Shown here piece by piece: positions 1 through 11,865 of a stretch of 64,000 nt of DNA; the first letter of the stretch is position 1; the number at the start of each line of letters is the position of its first letter. The position numbers and the translations under genes are program-made. Below the pieces are notes generated by a model that saw only the letters and a program-made list of their open reading frames with translations, ran no database searches and was not told the origin of the DNA. The stretch is from positions 248,157 through 312,156 of the forward strand of contig NMRB01000154.1 of assembly GCA_002633025.1 (NCBI GenBank). The letters are read 5' to 3'. This stretch comes from Notospermus geniculatus (Eukaryota > Nemertea > Pilidiophora > Heteronemertea > Lineidae).

Positions 1-428
1 AAAAAAATACAATTACATCTTTCTTCAAAATAGAGAAATACATGTAATGAAAAAAAACTACATTAATAGTCCCTTTCTTCTTACCCAACATCTTTAATAA
101 GACTTGTGTTAATACCACCCATGAGTTAAGCCAATTAGATGCTGAAATTTCACTTCTGAGGGGGAGGGGGTCAAGACAGAAGTGAAAAAAATACACTTCT
201 TTGGCTTCAAGGTATTTTTGAGACGGTCCCTTATCATCATCAAAACCTTTGGTAACCAACCATTGCCTGCACCTCCAACCATTCGGCATGTTCGGAGGAG
301 TTACCAATGACATTTGACTCCTAGCAGGACGTTTATCCAACATCTACTCATATTCTAACCATGTTTTAATTGTCTCATGTACTAGTAATTCAATACAAAG
401 GGGCTTTAAGTTCAGGCTTCTCAAACGA
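1..428 (-). other. Hox2 3' UTR / downstream flank
   Basis: This is sequence immediately after the Hox2 stop on the minus strand. ATTAAA-type poly(A) signals occur on that strand at about 370-365 and 98-93; no AATAAA was found in the part shown. A 19-bp match to the TTAA-target foldback terminus (AGCCCCTTTGTATTGAATT) sits at 405-387 and a half copy of the GAGACGGTCCC/TTA foldback at about 150-230. The 3' end of the transcript cannot be fixed from sequence alone. Confidence 0.5.
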
Positions 429-2053
429 TCACGTCTGTGCAAAAAAGCTGTGCTGATTGTACCCGTTATAACCACTGTACTGATTTGACGACCCCTGGAC
501 CATATCATAGTTATAGTTGTAATAATTGTCAGCTGGAGGGTTAGTGACATCCGCCCCCTGGTGGCAAACTTGCTCAAAATGACCTTGACCTTGCCGGTAA
601 CCATTGACAATGGGCATGCGCGTGAGTTCAATATATTCGTTGCCGGATGATTGGAAGTTGTCAAACTGATTATTAAATGATCGGCTGTCGTCGCAACATT
701 CTTGTGGTTTTTGTGGAAAGTTTGTGTAGCCGTTCATGGTTTGTCCCTGTGACGCCTGACTGACGTATCCAGCGACTCCTTGTTGCTGACATGGCTGCAC
801 CATCGTCTCCGTCTGTGTCATTGGATTTGATTGGCTAGAAACTGGCGACGGATATGCCTGTCTATAGTATTGCGAATTTTGGTAATCTTTGTAACCTGTG
901 TTCGCACAGTAGCCATTGGAATTTGGTGACCCGTTTTGCCGTTGGTAATTTTGATTCTGGTGATTAAAAGCATTTGGTGAGCACTGCGCTTGAGATGGGC
1001 TTCCACCACGAAAATTAGTCCCTTGCTGCTGTGAAAAATATGGATTGTAAGAGCAATAGTTTGTTTGGCTTGAGATCCCATTTTGTGGTGTAATATTTGA
1101 ATAACTGTGCGTTATTTTCTCATTCGTGAGGTTCGGGCTGTTCATACCGGTCATACTCTGTGTTTGCATCTGCGAATGGTTCCTGTTCTCGTCCATATTC
1201 CGTGAGAATGACCCAACAGAATTAGGACTACACCCCTGTGCGGGTGTATAAGCTGCCAAGGGACTTCCCATCACGGCATTACCCCCGTATGATCGCGGAC
1301 TAGAACTTTGATATGTGGAATTTGACGGCGGATTGGGAGCGTCAGCAGCGAACCTCGTCATAAGTGAATTCAGGTCCTTGGAAACACAAGCGTCAGTCTT
1401 TATTTCTTTACCAGGTGATAACGCTACTTTGATATCCATGGATAACGCCATTTTCACGTCAGTCGATTTACAAATGACGATGTCAGAGTCAGTAGAAGTG
1501 TTTGGATGAGAGTGCACAGCGTCTGGTTCCATGTTCATTTCGCTATACACCTGCTGACTCGTCCCAGTAACAGGATCCACGGTGATCGTGGTAGCAGTTT
1601 CCGGTGGTGTATTTGCCCTGTCGCTCAGATCCGCCGTGCTGTCGATCCTAGTCTCGGAACCAGTCATTTCTCTGGCGTCTGTCTCCGGTCCGCAGATACT
1701 TCCGTCACTTGGCGACATGGATTTGATGCTACTGGGATCAGAGTTACTGTCTATAGTACTGTCAACTATATTACACGTTGAAGAAACTGAATTCTCATTC
1801 TTGCCCTCCCCTTTATCACCTTTTCCTGTCTGTCGCTTGAACTTCATTCGACGATTTTGAAACCAAACCTTCACCTGTCGTTCCGTCAAGTCCAGCGCTG
1901 CTGCAATTTCGATCCGCCTCGGTCGGCAGAGGTATTTGTTGAAGTGAAACTCTTTTTCGAGTTCCAAGAGTTGAGAATTTGTGTAGGCTGTGCGCAGGCG
2001 TCGTGGATTGTTTCCGGCGGAAGTTGGAGTGGTCGGCGTTGGAGTTCCTTGTT
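429..2053 (-). CDS. Hox2: Hox2 exon 2: complete homeodomain and C-terminal region
   Basis: This is the second and last coding exon of a Hox paralogy-group-2 transcription factor, a nuclear sequence-specific DNA-binding protein that patterns the anterior axis. The minus-strand acceptor is a pyrimidine-rich tract ending in CAG at 2056-2054. The exon joins exon 1 in phase 1 and ends at a TGA at 431-429. In the 610-residue product the homeodomain spans residues 86-145. It reads [20 protein letters not shown] at its start and has [24 protein letters not shown] and Gln at homeodomain position 50, all typical of Hox2/proboscipedia. Position 56 is Phe, where proboscipedia and vertebrate Hox2 have His. 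A short Lys/Gly-rich stretch follows, then a Ser/Thr/acidic region to about residue 260. The tail is long, low-complexity and rich in Q, N, S and Y, and ends FFAQT; I recognise no further domain there. Other reading frames in this interval are shadows. Confidence 0.96.
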
Positions 2054-2056
2054 CTG

Positions 2057-3531
2057 AAAAGAAAAGAATTAAAAGGTGGGTTAGTCAACAATTTCAGATA
2101 GCACAGCCTTAATAAAGTACTGAAGAACCAGGGTTTGAAAAGAAAAGCTACTATGGAATTAAAATAATTCTGAAAGAGAACGTTAAGGCCCGAACTCATT
2201 GCAGCGGTTTTCCGGTCTTGCCTCGTGGTTTTTACGGACATCGTGACCATCCCGCCTAAAATCAAACACATAGGATCTGACAGGTATCGCCATTATATCC
2301 TAGGGCCTGTGAAAACCGCGGAGCAAGAGCGGAAAATGACAGAAAAGTGATTGCACGTTTGCTTTTTAAAATGAAATGCTGCCTCGACATACCAAGAAAA
2401 CTTCAACGTCGGTTCACAATTCGACATTGAGCGAAATAAGATTAAAATTTCAAACTCGATGAATTTCAATTTCGAAATAACTAAGTGATATTGCCTGGAT
2501 GTCAAAGGCTGTAATATCGTAAGCGGTAATGAAAGATTGGTAGAATCATGACGTCATCAAAACAATCACAGAAATGATGGACATTTGCGTGTTTAGATGA
2601 AAAAGAATGACGGAAGAGGAGGAAGGAGTGCGTGCATCTTGACCAAGACTGCACCTCCCTGTTATGGACACCAAAATCGGCGGTCCAAAAGTGGTCGTTT
2701 TAGTTAATTTTTTTCTGTTCAGGACAAGACCTTCTGTCCGAAGGGTGTTCCTGGTTCTAGTCTTCTGCATGTTTCTTTGAATGTTGGAAATCCTCGTCCG
2801 TAACCGAACTGGATAGGAATATAGTTTTTAAGGGGCCGTCTCTCTGTCGGGGGTCACTACCGGGGCACTCAGAGAAAAAAAATCCCAAAGCCTTTGCATC
2901 CGAAATTGTCCAGAAACAACCTCTTTCACGCGATAAATGATTGAGACGGGTGCATCAGCCCCATACCCTGCAAGGTCTACGAGTCACCAAAAGTGTCCTT
3001 TTTTCTTGCAGAAAATCATAACGGACCTGACAGCTAGGAAAGTCGAAGCCCTCGCCTGTCTTAAGTTCTGTCGCATTCCACTCTTGTACAAGTCCAGCCA
3101 TTTCTTCGTTAGGCAAAAAGTAACCCAATGGCGTACAAGGTTCCTGAGATGGTAGCTAATGTAGGAAAAGAAAAATGACACAGTGACCGTGGGGCGTCTG
3201 GGCGTCGACTATGCTAAGAGCGGGAATCAAAACCCACACAAATCCGCGGTTGATGAATTCTAGATTTCCCTTCGGACCCTCAAAGGCATCATGCAAAGAA
3301 CCCTAATCAAGATATCTGACCAGAAAGAGAACAAAAAAATGGTGAAAGTGTCATTTGAACATTAGTGCGACACGGGGAGTTTCTCTCAGGACCTGAGCGA
3401 GGAGATGACCTCCAGATAATCTAATTAGTAGTCATTGAGAAGGATCCGTCGACCTCTCCCAATCTCCATTCTGATAGTGTAATACTCGTGTTGCATAATT
3501 CATTAGATTGAAAAAGGCAGCGATCGTAATT
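2057..3531. other. Gene-free intronic stretch next to Hox2 exon 2
   Basis: No exon, tRNA or clear repeat is seen. A CRE-like TGACGTCA lies near 2549. A lone terminus resembling the GGGGCCGTCTC foldback end is at about 2830-2845. Confidence 0.4.
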
Positions 3532-3769
3532 GGGGAGCCACGGTGGTGTAGTGGTTCGGGTCTCCGACTAGCGGTCAGAGGGTCCCGGGTTCGAATCCCA
3601 CTGTGGCGTGAGACTTTCGGCAATTCTCACTGGGCCTCTTTCCACCCAGGTGTATAAATAGGTACCGGTCGGAAAGCTCGGATTGTAGCGCTGAATGAGC
3701 AGCTCTTCTGAGTTCAACCGAAAGGTTTCAGGATAGACACCTCTACCGTTGTTGATATCAGACTATAAA
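3532..3769 (+). mobile_element. tRNA-derived SINE, family A, copy 1
   Basis: The head is tRNA-like: pol III A-box-like TGGTGTAGTGG at 3544-3554 and B box GGTTCGAATCC at 3588-3598. A non-tRNA body follows with CACCCAGGTGTATAAATAGG and ends in GTTGATATCAGACTATAAA. The same order recurs at 18676 (+) and 25054 (-), so this is a dispersed SINE and not a functional tRNA. Confidence 0.85.
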
Positions 3770-3793
3770 TCCAGGGCCTGTTTCATAAATCCA

Positions 3794-3900
3794 GGGCCTG
3801 TTTCATAAAGTAACTTTAAGCTAATGCTACCACTAACTTAATGCATTTTCCATTTGGTTAAAGGTACCATAAACATAAAGTGACTTTATGAAACAGGCCT
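3794..3900. repeat. Foldback element GGGCCTGTTTCATAAAG, copy 1
   Basis: This palindromic element of about 107 bp begins GGGCCTGTTTCATAAAGTAAC and ends with its reverse complement. The 5' end is preceded by a 20-bp partial duplication of its own terminus. A second copy is at 6200-6306. Confidence 0.75.
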
Positions 3901-3903
3901 CTG

Positions 3904-4009
3904 GGTCCATTCACAAACATACTTAAGTCAAAGTGTGATACTTACCTTTTGTGTTGAACGAAGGATAAGTGTCACACGTAGACTTAAGTAGTTTTATGAA
4001 TATGATCCC
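3904..4009. repeat. Foldback element CATACTTAAGTC family, copy 1
   Basis: This palindrome of about 106 bp has arms containing ACATACTTAAGTCAAAGTG and CACACGTAGACTTAAGTAG. It follows the previous foldback within a few bases. Four further copies lie at 17.4-17.65 and 49.1-49.3 kb. Confidence 0.75.
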
Positions 4010-4238
4010 TGAACTTTAAGATCGGGCCTCGTTTTTAACTGACGGTATATTTCACGGGTCAAGTCAAAGGAAAATGACGTTTGTTTTCGGGTGGCGAGTC
4101 CATAATGATCCCCTTCGGGACAAAGTGCAAATTATGATTCTTTGATCAGGGCATTATAGAAATGATGTAACAGAGCAATCACAACATACATGTACATGTA
4201 CAATGTAACTATGACAGCAAAGCTGTAAAAGCTGTAAA

Positions 4239-4298
4239 AGAATCTAATGTCCCCCGATGAATGCAGGGGACATCGGGAGGGTGAGGGCATTAGATTCT
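4239..4298. repeat. 60-bp hairpin
   Basis: AGAATCTAATG and CCCCGATG on the left pair with CATCGGG and CATTAGATTCT on the right. No second copy was seen; it could be a degenerate foldback. Confidence 0.45.
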
Positions 4299-6199
4299 AT
4301 CACACCAGGCCTTGGCTGCAGGAAAATACACATATCAATGACAATGCATCGTTGCATTGCAGACCCTAACCGCTTTTTCCGGTCACAGAGCTTGTCCTTA
4401 TAATATTTCCATGATTTTGTCCACCTGTTGACCGTTGTCGTCCATTGATGAAGCGACAAACAATGCGGGTATGGAGGGTTAAAGACAGAACTTTGCATGA
4501 CTTCTGGCAAAATTTACACTGAGCACATTCGGGGAAAATCTGAGAAAATCTGACAGAATCTGATTGCCGTATCAACATATCAAAGAAATAATGGAAAGGC
4601 CTCGGTGCACACGGCCATTCTCAACGGGCCTCTCGCGTGTGACGAGAATCGTCAAACGTCAGAAACCGAAAACATCAAAAGGATAGAAAAAACATTTTCA
4701 TCAACGTGCTGTATTTTGGATTGTTGGTAGGAAGAGTGACTCTCTGATAAAGTAACACTGATTTCCCTGTAGGCGTGTGGTGCCGATGATCACAGAGCCA
4801 GTGCTCGCCCGCGAGGACTGTTTATTTTCGATTCCACCCAACATTTTTCTCTGCCGGGGACCGCAGAGGTCGGAGGTTGGCTTTCCGTGATTAAAATTAT
4901 GTATTAGCCTGGCTCTTGGGAAATTGGTACTTGTGGTTGAACTTGAGCACGCGGGTTTCTTCGGAAGGAAAAGAAGGACGTGCTCAGTGCAGCAAAATTC
5001 ACCAAAAAAGAAAGGAAGGCAAAAATACGTTTCGTCGGTATAACCAAGAATATATAAGTACCAAGAATGTACAACTAGTAATCAAGCAAAAGGGTGGGCA
5101 TTAAGTTACTTTTTCTGATAATAGAGGGCGTATGGTACATGTAATTGTAGGCCTTCTAATTAAATAACCAATGTTTAGCTTTAACGATTGTTGACTGAAT
5201 CGTATTATTTAGAATATCATCAATATTCTTATGTAAAATTACAGACATACTACTGGCATACAAAATTTTTTTGATTTTGGTGAAACCATGGATTTGTTGT
5301 ATAGGTCAGAGTGCCCAACCCTCAGATCAAGTACAATATCAATTTGTCGAAAATATGGTCCATTCAAAACTGCTCTGTATAGCTCGGTTATTTCTATCTG
5401 AGTGCATATAACCGTGGGAGGTGTCATTTTGTTGGTAATGATCACAATAATACTTCACAAATTAAGACCCATTCGGTTACAGGGTCACCAGCAAATTAGT
5501 AAACTCACCTTTTGGCACATATTCGGAGTTGTACATTCTTTGTACTTATATATTCTTGGTATAACGTTACGAGCCTTTGCAAAAGCTCTTTTTATACCGA
5601 TCGAAAAATTTCGTGCGCCATTCCCTGTGCTCCAAATTTGCGTTTTTGCCCCCAAGACGTTTCCTCTAGGAGTGGACAATAGAGCAAGGGAGGAGAAATA
5701 GACAAGGGATCACTGGAAATTTCATATTTCTTCTAGTGATAGACCACCCACATTTACATTTGGAAATTGGGAAACGCCAACATGGAGGATGCATATCGAA
5801 ATTTTCTGAACCAATCTTAAATTGCTGAAGCGGGTACGTGCCTACAAACCCCTACTTTGTTTATCGCCGATGATTAAAATCGAGTCCGCCCGATTTGTTC
5901 AGTGAGGACGTTTTATTATGCCAGCGCATACAGGTAAGCCGGAGTAAAGCCCGTCAAAATCCCTACATTTGAATTCAATTTCAATCCAATATTGCGATAA
6001 TCTTTGCCGAGCTATGAGAAAATGTCACTCATCCCTTACCAATAATGCACCACTTTGTGTGATCATTTTAAGTCATCGTGGTTTCTGAACCCATTCGCTG
6101 CATGCGTCAATTTCAATAAAACTAATTTTTCACCAACTTTTGCAATCGCGAAGAAACACTTTCACATACATATTTACTGGAAAGCACTTACTCTGCCTC
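4299..6199. other. Gene-free intronic stretch
   Basis: No exon or repeat was recognised. Short open frames here lack domain-like sequence. The DNA is moderately AT-rich with scattered ACATGTA motifs. Confidence 0.4.
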
Positions 6200-6306
6200 G
6201 GGCGTGTTTCATAAAGTGACTTTAGGCTAATGGTACCATTAACTTCAATGCATTTTCCATTTGGTTAAAGGTACCATTAGCTTAAAGTCACTTTATGAAA
6301 CAGGCC
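6200..6306. repeat. Foldback element GGGCCTGTTTCATAAAG, copy 2
   Basis: It is the same family as the 3.8-kb copy: TTTCATAAAGTGACTTTA at one end and its inverse at the other, with the shared core AATGCATTTTCCATTTGGTT. Confidence 0.78.
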
Positions 6307-6360
6307 CCAGAGCTTTCCAATGAATGCCCATGTGATGGTTTTCTGGCATATTTTTATTAA

Positions 6361-6572
6361 GAGTTATGTAAAGTGACTCGAAATCTCGGATTTTTGACGC
6401 AAAAAAATCTGACTAACTGCACAAAAAATTGGGAAAATAAGGCTCGGGGGCCCTCGGGAAACGTCATAAGAAGGTGCCCCCAGCCTTATTTTCTCAATTC
6501 AGTGTGCAGTTACATGTAGTCAGACTTTTTGCGTCAAAAACTTCGAGATTTCGAGTCACATTTCATAACCCT
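6361..6572. repeat. Foldback element with about 95-bp arms
   Basis: The left arm (GTGACTCGAAATCTCG, TTGACGCAAAAA, AAAATAAGGCT) is the inverse of the right arm (AGCCTTATTTTCTCAATT, TTTTGCGTCAAAA, CGAGATTTCGAGTCAC). The element is 212 bp with a short GC-rich loop. Only one copy is seen. Confidence 0.75.
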
Positions 6573-8734
6573 TCAGCTATTTTAGATTATCTATTTTTTT
6601 AATTTAACCACAAAATTTGCTTTGGCAATGAAAGGGTTAAATCTGCCAGCTATGATTTCATATTTGAACTTCTTTTTTTAATTTTGATATCATTTTGAGG
6701 AAAGATGCTGTGGAATAAATCTGCAGAAGACGGTTATTAAGTTTTACAATCCAAGGTTGCAGAACTTGTCTTTTTTCAATAAATCGTAACTAGCCGTCCT
6801 GTTACATCCGTTGCTATTTACAATTCTCTCAAAGAAACATTAAAAAGGAATTCCACATCATTATGACAAGGTAATTACCTGTTCCTATGGTAACGAATTT
6901 GAAAGAGTCATAGATTCAGCCTTACAGCGGAACCGAAGGCGGAATATCAGAGGCCGGTGAGAGAAAATCACACGTGGTTATTAGTAGCTAGAATAACTAC
7001 CTCCGAACCGAGAAAATACCCGGGTCAGGGGAAGTCGTCGTATCTAACCTCCAAGGGACCCATCCATAATTCTAAAATCTGTAATCATTATTTGAATTCA
7101 AGGGCGCAGAACGTTGAGTTATATATTAGAGAGCGATCAACGTCAATCATTGAACAATACATCTGACGTAAACGGCGCTTAATTAGAGGAAATAAATACA
7201 GATCAGAATTTCATATGGATTATTAAATATTATTCGCAGGGAATTGATCTCAATGCGATGAGATTACCAGTATCTTTGTGGCGGATCAGTGTCGTTATGA
7301 TGCAGGTATCGTACTCGATCTTCTGGTTGTCAGCCAAACGCGGACACCGTTACCGAAGAGATTGTGTAAGGTCATTTACTACTGATGTATGACAGGAATT
7401 TGGTAATGACGAGTAAGGATGAGTACTATATACATGTATATTCCATGGAACCACAAAGGAATCAAACATAAACGTTTAACTGCGAACGATGAAGTAACTG
7501 ACGTATACACTTCATGTGTTGCCACCAGATGTCTCTCATTGCCTGAATTTTGGCTTTACGTAATAGGCAGGAGCTTCAACTTTTTTTACGGGAGTGGGAT
7601 ACATAAATCTGTCAACTTGATGCCTTGAATTCCATTTCTGAGGATAACAGGGCTATTTTCAGCACAATTAGTGTTCTATGTGCAAATGTACGTTGGCCCA
7701 TTTAAATGTACACAGATGACCCTGCGCTCTCATCGTCCGTGGGGTTTTAATTCAGTCCTTTTGTATCATAAGATCAACTCGTCTGAATTCAACAAAATTT
7801 GCAGTAAACATGCAGAAGGGTCTTCCTATCATATGGAAGAGTCAGAATGCAAATCTGTTGAGGTTTAAAGGGATACTGTCCACATTTATAAAATGCTAAA
7901 TTTGTAAGTTGAACCTTTATGTTTGATTCCTTTATGATGGAACCGAGAATCTAGGCATGTTAGGCCTACATGTATTTGGTACAGGAATATATGAAAGAGT
8001 TGCCAGTGACCTCGGGATCACTGCGGTGATTCCGTACACTGACAAGAGGGGCCGTATCCTTATGTTTACTCTTCCGATAGCACACGCTCTTTTTCGCGGG
8101 ATGTCAAAACGTCACGTTCTTCGCTTCTGTGTTGTAGGCATGAATCGTTGCCCCTATCAGAGACATGGCCCTGACTGTGCCCTTCATCGATGACAGCAAT
8201 CGACACTGAGTAGTGGTGATGATTGGCAGATAGTGGTGATGGCTGACGGGTTCGAACTTGCCTAATACGAGCTGTCAGTGAGTTGACCAATAGGTGTCAC
8301 TACGGTCGTCCAATTCAATGCAAATAGNCGGGGATACTCACCACTATACTACCGAGGATTACATGCGTTTGACCAGCAGACACATGAAGTCTGATCACCT
8401 CAGTCCTGACGACTGACTGGAGCTCTCCGGTCGTCTTTGCTCCAACGCCGAATAACGGCTGTGACGGATTTCGCCGATACAAAATGGATGTAGTACCCTG
8501 TTGCCAGTATTGTATGAGGATATACCGACAAAATGTCTGTAATATTATCCAAGTGGAGACACCAGAACAGGGCTGGAGATGGGGTTGAAGTTTCGACCAA
8601 ACTTTGACGGTGATCGCAGGAAAGTTTCAGCTTCACACGCCAACGCACTGTTGATATAGACGCGAAGAGGGCCTGTATGAGGAGGTGGCAGTACATGTAT
8701 TTCATCGACGACACCAACAACTAAACGACACTGA
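6573..8734. other. Gene-free intronic stretch
   Basis: No exon was identified. TTAATTAGAGG and nearby ATTATTAAATATTATT (about 7180-7235) form a small TAAT-rich patch. A single N lies at 8328. Confidence 0.4.
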
Positions 8735-8861
8735 GGGCCAATTTCACAAAGGGTGTTTAAGACTTAGACGCGTGTAACTTCACTAAATGCACGCACTTCC
8801 ACCATGTATTTGACGAAGTTACACGCGTCTAAGTCTTAAACAACCTTTGTGAAATCGGCCC
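8735..8861. repeat. Foldback element GGGCCAATTTCACAAAGG
   Basis: A palindrome of about 127 bp: GGGCCAATTTCACAAAGG on the left and its inverse on the right (one mismatch), with AAGACTTAGACGCGTGTAAC inside each arm. CTGA or TGA occurs at both flanks, a possible 3-4 bp target duplication. Confidence 0.75.
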
Positions 8862-9770
8862 TGAGGGATCACGTTCGAATATTGGTTTTCAATGATATCT
8901 CAGGAACTACAAATCATAGAAAACGTACTAACCCTCTATGAAAAACTTGAAATCGCAGTTTTTCAACGGATCCCAGATATTAACGAAAAACTCTGTCCAC
9001 TTTGTTTGTTTCAGCCTCTATAGACAAAGCTACTACATGTATGTTGATGATATGAAATGAACTACCCCAGGGTATAAACTCGTCCTTCTAGCATGTCTAG
9101 TGCTCGTGTTGTTTCTGTCAAGTAACAAAGAATGTGGTAATCCTCAAATGCAAATTAATCCCTGAAAGTCACAGCTTCCTTGTCTTGTCAACTCAACTCA
9201 AAGGAGTAAAAAACTGAAATTGACACTGAGATAAAACTGAACAAAGGACTGTTGCAATGCAGTTACATTTATAAAAAGATTTGGATCTTTTTGAGGCAGA
9301 GCAGTTCGGCGTATGACGGAAGTTGGTGACAGGGTAGGTTTCTGTTGTCGGAACCTATTTTTCGTATTTTGTGAGTGCCCAGTGAACCACTTATAAAACA
9401 CCCTTGAAGTTTGATTTCTTCACGTGACGGGTGACAAACTTCTTAAGGGGTTGTCTATCACTGGGTTGCCTAGTGGCGAGAAGATAACGACATTTGTAAA
9501 CGGATTGAAATTTGAGATTTAATCATCTGACTGAATGTCTTGTGAAAAAACGAACGTGTGTCACATGGAACGAACTCCCAGCTTCTTATCGAGGTCCATT
9601 CAAAACTGAAGTCAGGTTTTGATATTCTATCGCTTTTTACCATCAATTAATAAGAAACCAGATCAAAATTCACTCTTTCAAAGACTTTTCTGTTTTGTTT
9701 TTGGCGTAAAAATGGTTTCTTCAAGTGACAATGGTCTGATGAGAAACCATTTGGGAAAATATCCAATACT

Positions 9771-10168
9771 CGGGAGTTTTCGAAAGTCTGACGAAACACG
9801 AAGTACGAAACGAAATTGAACTTCACATCAATGACGTAATGTATTTCAGTACTAGATGGTTGGTACCACAAATATCGCCTGCTACAAGAGCGTCTTTTAG
9901 CGTATGACGTTAGACCGATAGAGCTACAGTGTATATTCAACTTTGAAATTTATCTTTCGTATCGACTTCGTATAGTATACGAAGTGGAAATTTAAAAATT
10001 CGAGATGCACCGCAACTCTCTCGGTCTTACATGATATGCTAAAAGACGCACCGACAGCGGAGACATTTGTGGTAGCAACCATCTCCAGAAATACATTAGG
10101 TCCTGGAAATGAAGTTGTATTTCTTATTTCGTACTTCGTGTTTTGTTAGATTTGCGAAACTTCGCTAT
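9771..10168. mobile_element. Foldback GAGGTTTCGCAAATCTGACG family, copy 1
   Basis: It belongs to a family of about 385-405 bp palindromic elements with long arms containing GACGAAACACGAAGTACGAA, TTGGTACCACAAAT and GCGTCTTTTAGC and a central AAATTTCCACTTCGTA region. The copy lies inside tandem unit 1 and its left end is mutated. No coding capacity was seen, consistent with a non-autonomous DNA element. Confidence 0.82.
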
Positions 10169-10700
10169 TGTTTGAAAATAGTCAGAATCGAAGGATCTGT
10201 ACAGTTACAGAAAGCGACCGACAACCTCTTGATCTACACACAGTTCGGGCCACCTCCTAGATATGACACATACCCCTTCTTCCATGTTTCTTCCTTGGCA
10301 AAGTGTTATTTCTAAAGGCGCTGACAGCAATGTATTTTGTGAGTGCCCAGTGAACCACTTATAAAACACCCTTGAAGTTTGATTTCTTCACGTGACGGGT
10401 GACAAACTTCTTAAGGGGTTGTCTATCACTGGGTTGCCTAGTGGCGAGAAGATAACGACGTTTGTAAACCGATTGAAAATTTGAGATTTAATCATCTGAC
10501 TGAATGTCTTGTGAAAAAACGAACGTGTGTCACATGGAACGAACTCCGAGCTTCTTATCGAGGTCCATTCAAGACTGAAGTCACTTTATGATATTCTATC
10601 AGTTCTTACCATCGTTTAATAACAAACGTAGATCAAAATTCACTCTTTCAGAGACTTTTTTGTTTCATTCTTGGCGTAAAAACGGTTTCTTGAAGTGACA

Positions 10701-11088
10701 ATAGGTTTCGCAAATCTGACGAAAAACGAAGTACGAAATACGAAAGTTAGCTTCATTTACATGACCTAATGTATTTCTGGTTGGTACCACAAATGTCCCT
10801 CCTGCCAGTGCGTCTTTTAGCATGTCATGTGAGACCGAAAGAGTTATGGTGCACCTTGCATTTTTAAATTTCCACTCCATTTCTACGAAGTGGAAACGAA
10901 ATATAAATTTCAAAGTCTAATACACACCATAAGCCAATCAGTCTAACGTCATACGCTAAAAGACGCTCTTACAGCAGGCGATATTTGTGGCACCAACCAT
11001 TTCCTGAAATACATTACGTCATGGAAATGAAGTCCAATTTCGTATTTCGTACTTCGTTTTTCGTCAGATTTGCGAAACCTCCCTATTG
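10701..11088. mobile_element. Foldback GAGGTTTCGCAAATCTGACG family, copy 2
   Basis: It lies inside tandem unit 2. Both termini (GGTTTCGCAAATCTGACG and inverse) are better preserved than in unit 1, and AATAG/CTATT extends the terminal repeat. Confidence 0.84.
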
Positions 11089-11865
11089 TTTGAAAATAGT
11101 CAAAATCAAAGGATACAGTTACAGAAAGCCACCTACAACCTCTTGATGTATACAGTTCGGGCCAACAAACCCCTGGATATAACACATACGCCTTCTTCCT
11201 TGGCAAAGTGTTTTTTCCAAAGGCGGTGACAGCAATGCATGTTCACTGTGGCAGCTTGTTAATATTTCGTCAGGCTGTTTTGTCACAACGAAAAAGAATC
11301 GTGTGTAAAAAAACACACGGGCAAAATGGTGTCAAAACTCGTGCTCTAACATCCGAAAATACCTCCGGGGTATCGTCGGCTAGCTCTTTGTGCTATCCAT
11401 ACCTGTCACAACACTTATTATTCGTAGCCGCCCATTCACAACAGGATAAAGAACATCGCATCAAACACCAGGCTTCAACCATTGAAAATTTGCTAACGTC
11501 GCACGTTCTGAATGGCATCAAAAGTTATTCATAAATGTATAATTCATTCGGCGACATTGAAACCGTGGCGCCGCGTGGACCATGCCAGAAGGCTTTGGTC
11601 TGAATTCGTGAGTTGACTTTTACTGGAGGTCTTAGGAACGTTGCCGACACAATGCTGAGGAAACTGTATAAGGATGTAAAATTTTTAGGTGCTCTAACCG
11701 CCTACTGCAGTATTGTGGAGGTTATTCTGTTCGTGTACAATATGGGTGTGGCCCTGACAACGTTTATATGGAAGGACAGCTACAGAAAGCTGCCCAGCGA
11801 AAAAAATTCCAGGAAGTATTCCTACCAACGCCCTTTACGTCGAATACGTAGTGCATTTGTAGTTG

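Larger units (their letters stand above)
9364..11237. repeat. Tandem duplication, two units, period 968 bp
   Basis: Unit 1 (9364-10331) and unit 2 (10332-about 11237) both start GTATTTTGTGAGTGCCCAG and share the next 330 bp almost exactly. Each then contains a foldback of about 390 bp and a shared right part (CAGTTACAGAAAGC, CTTGGCAAAGTGTT, TGACAGCAATG). Unit 1 has an extra 46-bp or so block before its foldback. No gap lies at the junction. Confidence 0.85.

Noticed and set aside
1315-1860. Plus-strand open frames inside Hox2 exon 2
   Set aside because: They are antisense shadows of the Hox2 coding exon; the minus frame has the homeodomain and the splice sites.
3541-3610. Functional tRNA genes
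   Set aside because: A and B boxes are present but the sequence recurs with a fixed non-tRNA body and the acceptor ends do not pair; these are SINE heads.
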